DNA from: Spirochaetaceae bacterium
Lineage (GTDB): Bacteria; Spirochaetota; Spirochaetia; DSM-27196; SKKC01
Reading direction: 5' to 3'
DNA: 26,444 nucleotides
Assembly: GCA_003554375.1 (NCBI GenBank)
Contig: PWGF01000137.1
Location: 1-26,444, forward strand
Both the position numbers and the translations under genes were made by a program. This document shows positions 14,670-22,245 of this stretch, piece by piece. The notes beneath the pieces are model-generated. The model was not told the origin of the DNA, searched no databases, and saw only the letters and a program-made list of their open reading frames with translations. How positions within the stretch are numbered: position 1 is the stretch's first letter; the number at the start of each line of letters is the position of its first letter.

Positions 14670-17600
14670 ATGAGAAATCTGGATATAACGAATGCACGGT
14701 TTGTCGATGAGCTGTTCCAAGCATGGGAGCAGAACCCCGAATCGGTAGATCCGGCCTGGAGCCGGTTCTTCGAGGCGATTGCAAACGGGACTGCCGGTTT
14801 GCCGGCCGCGGAGCGGGCCGCAGGCGAGGAGTCGTTGGCCCCTCCCGACACTCTGCCGGAGGGAGCCCCGGCCGACTCTGGAGAGACCGACCCCGGAGAG
14901 ACCGACCCTGGAGAGGCCGGGCCGGCGGGCTCCGGCCGTCTCCGAGGTGCCTTGAGCACGGGAGCCGACGGAGCATCCACTGGTAGCCGGCAGCAGACGC
15001 GCCGGACTGACGGGGAGCGCCGCACGTACATGCCGGTGGTAAGCTCGGCGGTTGGAAAATACGCGCCGGCGACTGCTCCAGGGGAACGAGCTCACACCGG
15101 GGAGACGACTGAGGCTCACCAGGCAAAACAGGTGCGCGTGGAAATGCTCCTGTGGGCGTATCGAGACGTTGGATACCTGTATGCTGACCTCAACCCGCTC
15201 GGTGAGTACACGACGCCTGAGCTGAAGTACATGTTCTATACCGCAGAGGGGTACTATCAGAGTCTCGAGCACACCGCTTTCGGTCTGTCCGACGACGATC
15301 TAGACCGGGAGTTCGAGGTAGGCGGATACTTCTCGTCTCAGCCGATGAAGCTTCGCAATCTCATCGAGCTCTTCAATCGAACCTATGCCGGGACGATGGG
15401 CGTGGAGAACGTCCATATCCAGAACAAGGTCATGCGTCGATGGCTCATCGAGCGCCTGGAGAGCCCCAGCAAGCAGAAGCAGTGGAGTGACGAGGATCGG
15501 AGGACGATTCAGCGTGGCCTGATTCGTGCGAACGAGCTCGAGCAGTTCATCCACACGACCTTCATTGGCCAGAAACGCTTTAGCCTGCAAGGGTGCGAGG
15601 TGCTTGTGCCTGCATTGAGGTACATGCTCAGCTCTGCCGCTGCCCACGGTTTGCAGGAGATCGTCCTCGGTATGACGCATCGCGGGCGCTTAAACGTGTT
15701 GACGAATGTGCTGGACCGGGACAGCGCCGACATCTTCGCTCAGTTCACCGAGAACTACAAGCCGCATGAGTTCGGCGGTTCCGGAGACGTCAAGTATCAC
15801 CTCGGGCACAGCCTGGACCACACTGATGAGCAGGGTAACCGCATCCACGTGAGTCTCGTGGCGAACCCGAGTCACCTGGAGGCGGTAGATCCGGTAGTCG
15901 AAGGGAAAGCGCGCGGCATTCAACGGAGAAGGAAGGATCGGCATAGAAAGCGCGTTATGCCGGTTCTGGTCCACGGCGATGCCGCTTTCAGTGGTCAGGG
16001 CGTGGTTTCCGAGACGCTGAACTTGAGCAGGCTCAAAGGGTACCAGACAGGAGGTACCGTCCATATTATCGTCAACAATCAGATCGGCTTCACAACGGCT
16101 AGCCGCGATGCACGCAGCACCTTTTTCGCGACGGACATTGCCAAGGGGCTGCCCATTCCCGTGTTCCACGTCAATGCCGACGATCCGGAGACGGTGCTCC
16201 AGGCGGTCGACTTGGCGATGCGATATCGGCAGAAGACTGGGTACGACGCGATCGTCGACATCATCTGCTACCGGCGGTTCGGGCACAACGAAAGCGACGA
16301 GCCTTCGTTTACCCACCCCCTGATGTACCGCCGCATCGAGGAGCATCCGTCGGTGACATCGATCTACGGGAAGACACTGGCCGACGCGGGGGTCTTCTCG
16401 GAAGAGGACCAGGAAACCGAGCGCCGGCGCTATCGCGAGCTTCTCAAGGGGGCGCTGGAGCGGGCTCGTGGGGATTACGAGCCGAAGGTCAACGATGCAT
16501 TCCAGACGGGAGAGTGGCGACATCTTCAGCAGGAGTACTCCCATGATCCGGTTCTGACCGGCGTAGAGCGGGAGCGACTCGAGCGCGTCGGTCAACTGGT
16601 GACCACGGTACCCGACGGATTTTCCATCCACAGCAAGCTCAAACGGTTTGTGAAAGATCGTCAGAAGGCGCTCGCGGCGGGCGCCGGGATCGATTGGAGC
16701 TTGGCGGAGACTCTGGCGTTTGGGTCGCTGCTGCTGGAAGGCTATCCGATTCGCTTGAGCGGGGAGGATTCTGCGCGAGGCACGTTCAGCCAACGCCACG
16801 CGGTGTGGTGGGATACCAATAGCCCGATTCCGCGAACGCATACGCCGCTCCGGAACCTGTCCTCCGATCAGGCGTGGTTCAGCGTGTACGACAGCCCGCT
16901 GTCTGAGTTCTCAGTTCTTGGGTTCGACTACGGCTACTCCCTGGTACAGCCGAACATTCTCACCCTGTGGGAAGCGCAATTCGGCGACTTCGTGAACGGC
17001 GGGCAGGTGGTAATCGACCAGTTCATAGCTGCAGGTGAGAAAAAGTGGTTCCGGGCCAGCGGGCTCGTGCTTCTTCTCCCGCACGGGTATGAAGGTCAAG
17101 GCCCGGAGCACTCCAGTGCACATTTGGAGCGTTTCCTTCAGCTTTGCGCTGAGAACAACCTCCAGGTCGTGAATCCTACTACCCCGTCGCAGTATTTCCA
17201 CCTTCTTCGGCGGCAACTCAAGCAACCGTTCCGTAAGCCGCTCATCGTTATGACACCGAAAAGTCTGTTGCGCCACAAGGAGTGTATCTCGGATCTCAAT
17301 GCGATGGTAGAGGGGAGCTTCCAGCAGGTGCTTGACGATCCGGAGGCGCCTGCGCGGGTCGACAATCTTCTCTTCTGTTCCGGCAAGGTGTTCTACGATC
17401 TGGTGGCGGAGCGGCGGAAACTCGAGGACGCCGGCACGGCCATCGTTCGTATCGAGCAGCTCTATCCCCGGCCCAAAGAGAGTTTGCGCGCCGTTGCGCG
17501 GCAGTATGCCGATGCAAAGCGGGTGGCTTGGGTTCAGGAGGAGTCGTACAACCGCGGTGCACAGGCGCATATCCGGCCATGGCTCGCTGCGCTGTTGGGG

Positions 17601-17834
17601 CGTGATCACATACCGTACGTCGGTCGCAGGGCCAGTGCGAGCCCTGCAACCGGGAGCCATGCCGAGCACGTCGAAGAAGCCCGCGTTCTGCTGGATCGGG
17701 CGTTCGACCGGGAGGCCGACGCGGCAGGGGAGCAAGAGGACTCCACTGCGAAGATAACGGCGGCATCCGGTGGATTGCCTTCACAGAAAGAGAGTAGCTC
17801 GCCGGAGAAGGCCCGGAACGGAGCTGAAAAATGA
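14670..17834 (+). CDS. sucA: 2-oxoglutarate dehydrogenase E1 component
   Basis: The thiamine-diphosphate-dependent decarboxylase of the 2-oxoglutarate dehydrogenase complex. Of 1054 residues (E. coli has 933), the surplus is in a Gly/Glu/Pro/Ser-rich linker at about 50-150 and a 40-residue tail after VLLDRAF. The N-terminus (DELFQAWEQNPESVDPAWSRFF) is the E2-binding helix. The core carries VLGMTHRGRLNVL, YHLGHS, the ThDP/Mg motif GDAAFSGQGVVSE ... VNNQIGFTT, RRFGHNESDEP, and the pyrimidine-side block LWEAQFGDFVNGGQVVIDQFI. Start is ATG 14670 or GTG 14661 in the same frame. The linker contains three 15-base in-frame repeats. The stop overlaps the sucB start by four bases (ATGA), so E1 and E2 are coupled. 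Confidence 0.96.
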   Translation: MRNLDITNARFVDELFQAWEQNPESVDPAWSRFFEAIANGTAGLPAAERAAGEESLAPPDTLPEGAPADSGETDPGETDPGEAGPAGSGRLRGALSTGADGASTGSRQQTRRTDGERRTYMPVVSSAVGKYAPATAPGERAHTGETTEAHQAKQVRVEMLLWAYRDVGYLYADLNPLGEYTTPELKYMFYTAEGYYQSLEHTAFGLSDDDLDREFEVGGYFSSQPMKLRNLIELFNRTYAGTMGVENVHIQNKVMRRWLIERLESPSKQKQWSDEDRRTIQRGLIRANELEQFIHTTFIGQKRFSLQGCEVLVPALRYMLSSAAAHGLQEIVLGMTHRGRLNVLTNVLDRDSADIFAQFTENYKPHEFGGSGDVKYHLGHSLDHTDEQGNRIHVSLVANPSHLEAVDPVVEGKARGIQRRRKDRHRKRVMPVLVHGDAAFSGQGVVSETLNLSRLKGYQTGGTVHIIVNNQIGFTTASRDARSTFFATDIAKGLPIPVFHVNADDPETVLQAVDLAMRYRQKTGYDAIVDIICYRRFGHNESDEPSFTHPLMYRRIEEHPSVTSIYGKTLADAGVFSEEDQETERRRYRELLKGALERARGDYEPKVNDAFQTGEWRHLQQEYSHDPVLTGVERERLERVGQLVTTVPDGFSIHSKLKRFVKDRQKALAAGAGIDWSLAETLAFGSLLLEGYPIRLSGEDSARGTFSQRHAVWWDTNSPIPRTHTPLRNLSSDQAWFSVYDSPLSEFSVLGFDYGYSLVQPNILTLWEAQFGDFVNGGQVVIDQFIAAGEKKWFRASGLVLLLPHGYEGQGPEHSSAHLERFLQLCAENNLQVVNPTTPSQYFHLLRRQLKQPFRKPLIVMTPKSLLRHKECISDLNAMVEGSFQQVLDDPEAPARVDNLLFCSGKVFYDLVAERRKLEDAGTAIVRIEQLYPRPKESLRAVARQYADAKRVAWVQEESYNRGAQAHIRPWLAALLGRDHIPYVGRRASASPATGSHAEHVEEARVLLDRAFDREADAAGEQEDSTAKITAASGGLPSQKESSSPEKARNGAEK
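14877..14921 (+). repeat. 15-bp in-frame tandem repeat in the sucA linker
   Basis: Three units at 14877-14891, 14892-14906 and 14907-14921 follow the pattern YCYGGAGAGACCGAC with changes in the last unit. They encode a repeated SGETD/PGETD/PGEAG peptide in the disordered N-terminal linker. The length is a multiple of three, so slippage changes the linker length without a frameshift. Confidence 0.85.
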
Positions 17835-19120
17835 GCGGAATGAGACAGGAAATCGTCGTCCCTCAAGTGGGTGAGAGCGTGGCGAGCGGTGTGCTTGCCA
17901 CATGGTTGAAAGGCGAAGGTGACACGGTCAAAGAAGGCGAGGATCTGTTTGAGCTCGAGACCGACAAGGCCACGCTGAACGTTCCTGCCCCGACTGACGG
18001 CGTGCTCGAGATCACCGTCGAGGCTGAGACTGAGATCTCGGTGGGTCAGGTGGTTGGCTATGTGCAAACCGCCGCGTCCGGTGGGAGCGACGGTTCGGCA
18101 GGAACCCGGACCGGAGAAGCCGGTGGCAACCGACAGGCCGGCGGTAGTGGGGACGCCGAGACTCATTTGAGCCCCGCCGTTCGGCGCGTTGTCTCGGAGT
18201 ACGGGCTGGACGTCTCGCGTATTGACGGGACCGGCAAGGGTGGCCGGATAACGAAAGAGGACGCATTGCGCGCGGCGCGGAGTCAGGCGGGGCCGGAAGG
18301 CCGGAGAGAAGAGAGCGGCCACGAGGAGAGATCGGATGAGGCACCGTCGGTTGAGACGGCGTCGGAGGTAGCGGCGTCGGAAGTAGCGGCGGCGCGCGGC
18401 CCGGAACCGAGCGAAGGGCAGCCAGTGCAGACGCGGCGGAAGCTGAGCACGCTGCGCAAACGGGTTGCAGCGAATCTCGTCGAAGCCAAACAGAATGCGG
18501 CTCATCTGACCACCTTCAATGAGGTGGATATGTCCTCGGTAGTAGAGCTGCGCAAACGGCTAAGAGATCCTTTTCAGGAGCAGCACGGCGTGAAGCTTGG
18601 TTTTATGAGCTTCTTCGTGAAGGCGAGCCAGGCGGCCTTGAAAGAATATCCCGAGGTAAATGCCTACCTCGAAGAGGAAGAGATCGCCTACAACCATGTG
18701 TTCAATATCGGTGTCGCGCTTTCCACCGAGCGGGGACTCATGACGCCGGTGATCCGCCGGGTGGAACAGAAGAGCTTTGCCGATATCGAACGGGAGGTCG
18801 TCAGCTTCATGGAGCGGGCTGAACAGAAGCGGCTGATGCCCGACGAGCTCACCGGCGGGACCTTTACGATCTCCAACGGGGGTGTGTTTGGGTCCATGCT
18901 TTCGACTCCTATCCCGAACCCTCCGCAGACAGCTGTGCTCGGAATGCATGCGATTACCAAACGCCCGGTTGCGGTAGAGGATGAAGTCGTGATCCGACCG
19001 ATGATGTATCTGGCGTTGAGCTACGACCACCGGATGATCGACGGTCGCGAAGCAATCGGATTCCTCAATCGCATCAAGGAGTGTATCGAGGATCCCGCCC
19101 GGATGCTGCTCGAGATCTGA
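17831..19120 (+). CDS. sucB: Dihydrolipoyllysine-residue succinyltransferase (E2 of 2-oxoglutarate dehydrogenase)
   Basis: 429 residues in the standard E2 order. Residues 1-80 are the lipoyl domain with the lipoylated Lys in FELETDKATLNV. After a Gly-rich linker comes the peripheral subunit-binding domain (SPAVRRVVSEYGLDVSRIDGTGKGGRITKEDAL). A second linker (Glu/Ala/Ser-rich, about 150-200) leads to the catalytic domain, which ends with FTISNGGVFGSMLSTPIPNPPQTAVLGMH and the catalytic His/Asp motif YDHRMIDGREA. The STPIPNPPQ version is that of succinyl rather than acetyl transferases, which agrees with sucA upstream. The start overlaps the sucA stop by four bases. Linker 2 includes a 15-base duplicated unit (18359-18388). 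Confidence 0.96.
   Translation: MSGMRQEIVVPQVGESVASGVLATWLKGEGDTVKEGEDLFELETDKATLNVPAPTDGVLEITVEAETEISVGQVVGYVQTAASGGSDGSAGTRTGEAGGNRQAGGSGDAETHLSPAVRRVVSEYGLDVSRIDGTGKGGRITKEDALRAARSQAGPEGRREESGHEERSDEAPSVETASEVAASEVAAARGPEPSEGQPVQTRRKLSTLRKRVAANLVEAKQNAAHLTTFNEVDMSSVVELRKRLRDPFQEQHGVKLGFMSFFVKASQAALKEYPEVNAYLEEEEIAYNHVFNIGVALSTERGLMTPVIRRVEQKSFADIEREVVSFMERAEQKRLMPDELTGGTFTISNGGVFGSMLSTPIPNPPQTAVLGMHAITKRPVAVEDEVVIRPMMYLALSYDHRMIDGREAIGFLNRIKECIEDPARMLLEI
18359..18388 (+). repeat. 15-bp in-frame duplication in the sucB linker
   Basis: GCGTCGGAGGTAGCG (18359-18373) is followed by GCGTCGGAAGTAGCG (18374-18388), one base different. They encode ASEVA twice in the linker between the subunit-binding and catalytic domains. 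Confidence 0.85.
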
Positions 19121-19250
19121 GGATCGGGATGAGCGGGCCGAAGGCGCAGTAGCTCGAGTAACGTTTGCTTGACCGAGGGCTCCGCTTGCGCAGGTGAGAT
19201 GGCTCGGTAGACGAAGGACTCGTGACAACTTGGGAGAGGAACAACAGACG

Positions 19251-20723
19251 ATGCCGGAACAGGGCAGCGAAAAAAGACAATCGCAAAAGGGAGGCGAGAG
19301 ATTCGATCTCGTGGTGGTCGGAGCCGGACCCGGCGGCTACGTGGCAGCAATTCGTGCCGCGCAGCTCGGCCTTCGCACTGCGCTCGTCGAACGCCGATCT
19401 ACTTTGGGTGGGACCTGCCTGAACATCGGGTGTATTCCCTCGAAGGCCTTGCTCGACTCGAGCGAGCAATATGCGAAGGCGCTTACCGGACTGGCAGACC
19501 ACGGTGTGAAGGTAGGTGATGTCGAACTAGACCTTGCGACCATGATGAAGCGAAAAGACCGCGTGGTACGGCAGCTCACACGCGGGGTGGCGTCTCTGAC
19601 GAAAGCGAACGGTGTCGTCGTCTACGCCGGGGCAGGCCGTGTGCTCGGTGCGGGACGCGTGGCGGTCGGGGCCTCGGGAGACGCGTCGGACCCCGGGACG
19701 GGCGGCGGAAACGAAACCGTTCTCGAGAGTGACTACGGGGTGCTGGCGCCGGGAAGCAACGCTATCGAGCTTCCGGTAGCGCCGTTCGACGGAACGAAGG
19801 TCGTGAGCTCGACGGAGGCGCTCTCGTTTGACGCGGTCCCGGAGCGGATGATCGTCATTGGCGGTGGTGCTATAGGGCTGGAGATGGCCAGCGTGTGGGC
19901 GCGTCTTGGGGCCGAGGTAACAGTGCTCGAGCGGCTCCCTACGTTGATTCCGGGTTGGGACGACGAGCTGGCGGCCGGCCTACGAAAAGAGCTCGAGCGG
20001 CAGGGACTTGCGGTGCACTGCGGAGTAAACGTTACCGAGTGCCGTGCTGAGGGGGCGAGGGCGACGGTGCGTGCTGAGCAGTCCGAGGGGAGCGCGCTCG
20101 AGCTGGAGGTAGATCGTGTGCTCGTCGCGGTGGGCAGACGTCCTTACACCGTAGGTCTTGGACTCGAGGAGTGCGGCGTCGAGCTCGATGATGGTGGGCG
20201 GATTTCGATCGATGACGACTTTCGAACCGCCGTAGAGGGAGTGTATGCCATTGGCGACGCAGTCCGCGGTGCGATGCTGGCGCACAAGGCCCAGGAGGAG
20301 GGTGTAGCAGTAGCCGAACTGATTGCGGGACGAGCAGGTCATGTGAACTACGATGTGGTGCCGAGCGTCGTGTACACCTGGCCGGAGGTTGCCGCGGTTG
20401 GGAGATCGGAAGCGGAGCTGACACGGGACGGGGTTCCGTTCCGCTCGGGTACATTCCCGTTCTCTGCAAACGGGCGCGCCCTCGGCATGGGTGACAGTGC
20501 AGGCTTCGTGAAGCTATTGGCGCATGAGGACACCGATCGCTTGTTGGGAGCTCACGTTATCGGTCCGTGGGCAAGCGACCTCATCGGCGAGTGTGCAGCG
20601 GCGATGGAGCTTGGGGGTAGTGCCGAGGATCTTGCCCGAACAGTCCACGCGCATCCGACGTTGTCGGAAGGAGTCAAGGAAGCCGCACTGGGCGTGGACG
20701 GAAGGATGATCCACGGGCTATAG
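19251..20723 (+). CDS. lpdA: Dihydrolipoyl dehydrogenase (E3)
   Basis: A 490-residue FAD-disulfide oxidoreductase that reoxidises the lipoyl groups of E2 with NAD+. Seen: FAD-binding VVVGAGPGGYVAAIRAAQLG, the redox disulfide GGTCLNIGCIPSKALL, the NAD-binding MIVIGGGAIGLEMASVWARLGAEVTVLE, the second FAD motif GVYAIGDAVRGAMLAHKAQEEG, and the C-terminal catalytic His-Glu in HAHPTLSEGVKEAAL. ATG 19251 has GAGAGG about a dozen bases upstream; the open frame extends to 19194. About 17 charged residues precede the FAD domain. It lies 130 bases after sucB and completes the 2-oxoglutarate dehydrogenase complex; it could serve other lipoyl complexes as well. Confidence 0.96.
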   Translation: MPEQGSEKRQSQKGGERFDLVVVGAGPGGYVAAIRAAQLGLRTALVERRSTLGGTCLNIGCIPSKALLDSSEQYAKALTGLADHGVKVGDVELDLATMMKRKDRVVRQLTRGVASLTKANGVVVYAGAGRVLGAGRVAVGASGDASDPGTGGGNETVLESDYGVLAPGSNAIELPVAPFDGTKVVSSTEALSFDAVPERMIVIGGGAIGLEMASVWARLGAEVTVLERLPTLIPGWDDELAAGLRKELERQGLAVHCGVNVTECRAEGARATVRAEQSEGSALELEVDRVLVAVGRRPYTVGLGLEECGVELDDGGRISIDDDFRTAVEGVYAIGDAVRGAMLAHKAQEEGVAVAELIAGRAGHVNYDVVPSVVYTWPEVAAVGRSEAELTRDGVPFRSGTFPFSANGRALGMGDSAGFVKLLAHEDTDRLLGAHVIGPWASDLIGECAAAMELGGSAEDLARTVHAHPTLSEGVKEAALGVDGRMIHGL

Positions 20724-20846
20724 GTGTGGGCGAAGGAGTCTTGGAACGCGGCTCCCGGAGGGTGCCCCCGGGGGGCGAGTCCGTTCGGATATCACTTGAG
20801 CGAAATGGAAGAAGTGTAAGGCAACGATTGTTGGTACCGAAAGAGG

Positions 20847-20910
20847 GCGCAGCAGCGCAGTTGGAAGGCGCCTGAAGAGAACCAGGCGCTCGCTCCGAGC
20901 CTTTCGGAGC
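20847..20910 (+). promoter_or_regulatory. Tandem hairpins in the leader of the citrate synthase gene
   Basis: Three inverted repeats follow each other: GCGC-AGCA-GCGC (20847-20858), GCGCCTG-(8 bases)-CAGGCGC (20868-20889) and GCTCCGA-(5 bases)-TCGGAGC (20892-20910). The last two are perfect 7-base stems separated by two bases, and they end 50 bases before the gltA ATG. No T-tract follows either one, so they look more like a leader RNA structure or processing/stability element than a standard terminator. I do not recognise a known riboswitch consensus. Confidence 0.5.
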
Positions 20911-20960
20911 TACTAGTACCGCCAATTCTTGTCTCACTATCAAAGGGAGAAGAAAAAACG

Positions 20961-22103
20961 ATGACGAAGCCGGAATTCTCAAAAGGGTTAGAAGGAGTTA
21001 TCGCGGCCGAGAGCCGGATCTGCAAAATTGACGGCGAGCAAGGCAAGCTCTACTACTGTGGCTACTCGATAACGGACCTGGTCGAAAACTGTAGCTTCGA
21101 GGAGGTCACGTACCTGCTACTGTATGGGGAGCTTCCGAACCGCCGGCAGCTGGACGCGTTTACGCTGAAGATGCGCGCGAACAGGAAGCTGCCCGAGCCC
21201 GTGAAGGATATGATTCGGAGTTTTCCGGAGCGCGCGCACCCCATGGAGCTCCTGCAGTCGGTGATCGCCTATCTCTCGGGCTATACCGAGCATCAGATTC
21301 ACCATGGCCCCGACTGCTACTGTACCGATACGCTTCACCAGGTGGCCCAGCTCCCATCGGTGATTGCAGGGCACTGGCGTACGCGTAACGGGCGGGAACT
21401 CGTAGATCCGCGGGCTGATCTGAGCCACGGGGCGAACTTCCTATATATGCTTACGGGCGAGGTTCCCGATGAGCGCGACGGGCGGCTCATGGACGCCTCT
21501 CTCGTTCTGCACGCTGAGCACAGCTTCAATGCTTCCACGTTTACCGCCCGCGTAGTAGCGTCAACCATGAGCACTTGTTACTGCTCGATCTCGGCTGCCA
21601 TGGGAGCGCTGTACGGAAGCCTGCACGGCGGCGCCAACGAGCGTGTCATGGAGATGGTCGACGAGATCGGAAGCGTCGAAGCGGTCTCCGGCTACGTGAA
21701 AAAGGCGCTCGATGAGAAACGCAAGATCATGGGCATGGGCCACCGCGTCTATCGAGCAAAAGATCCCCGCGCGGTTGCAATTGAGGGATACCTCCGCGAC
21801 CTCTCGGAACGGAAGGGCAATCAGGACTACTATTCGATTCTCAAGGAGATAGAACGCGTTTTTCGGGAACGCATGGAGGAGGCCGGGAAGCCGATCTACC
21901 CCAACGTTGACTTCTTCTCCGGTGCTGTCTATCGGCTCTTGGGAATTCCGCGAGAGCTCTTCACCCCGGTCTTCGCCATGGCTCGGGCCGCGGGCTGGCT
22001 GAGCCACATCCTGGAGCAGCGAGCGGGTAATCGCCTCTATCGTCCCAAAGCCTACTACACCGGCGAGATCGATCGCCCTTTCGTTCCGTTGGACCGGCGC
22101 TGA
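20961..22103 (+). CDS. gltA: Citrate synthase
   Basis: 380 residues, the shorter class of citrate synthase typical of Gram-positives, archaea and others. It condenses acetyl-CoA with oxaloacetate. The three catalytic residues are seen: His in YGSLHGGANERVM, His in IMGMGHRVYRAKDPRA, and Asp in YPNVDFFSGAVYRLLG. The ending LYRPKAYYTGEIDRPFVPLDRR is usual. ATG 20961 follows AAGGGAG. It lies 237 bases after lpdA, in a gap with tandem hairpins, so it may have its own expression control. A 2-methylcitrate synthase is possible within this family, but the TCA neighbours favour citrate synthase. Confidence 0.95.
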   Translation: MTKPEFSKGLEGVIAAESRICKIDGEQGKLYYCGYSITDLVENCSFEEVTYLLLYGELPNRRQLDAFTLKMRANRKLPEPVKDMIRSFPERAHPMELLQSVIAYLSGYTEHQIHHGPDCYCTDTLHQVAQLPSVIAGHWRTRNGRELVDPRADLSHGANFLYMLTGEVPDERDGRLMDASLVLHAEHSFNASTFTARVVASTMSTCYCSISAAMGALYGSLHGGANERVMEMVDEIGSVEAVSGYVKKALDEKRKIMGMGHRVYRAKDPRAVAIEGYLRDLSERKGNQDYYSILKEIERVFRERMEEAGKPIYPNVDFFSGAVYRLLGIPRELFTPVFAMARAAGWLSHILEQRAGNRLYRPKAYYTGEIDRPFVPLDRR

Positions 22104-22134
22104 GCCGAGTAAGCTTGCCGGTCGTTGGCGGGTA

Positions 22135-22182
22135 CCGGACGGCGAGAGTGCGAGACGGCGAGAGTACCGGACGGCGAGAGTG
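22135..22182. repeat. Three 16-bp tandem units between gltA and nadE
   Basis: Units at 22135-22150, 22151-22166 and 22167-22182 follow CCGGACGGCGAGAGTG; the middle unit differs at the start (CGAGAC) and at the last base. They lie 31 bases after the gltA stop, in the convergent gap before the 3' end of nadE. There are no spacers of CRISPR type. Confidence 0.9.
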
Positions 22183-22245
22183 CCTCGGCGCATCGCGGAT
22201 CGAGCCGGCGCCGGAGCAAAGCGGGCTCGTCAATCGCGGAGTGCG

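Noticed and set aside
14070..15272. 400-codon antisense frame over sucD/sucA
   Set aside because: No recognisable domain; lies across two well-supported plus-strand genes.
15690..16841. 383-codon antisense frame over sucA
   Set aside because: Shadow of the conserved E1 core, no similarity of its own.
20868..20910. Rho-independent terminator after lpdA
   Set aside because: Stems are good, but no T-tract follows either hairpin and the distance from the lpdA stop is about 145 bases.
22135..22182. Possible CRISPR array
   Set aside because: Units are directly adjacent without unique spacers, only three copies, and no cas genes nearby.
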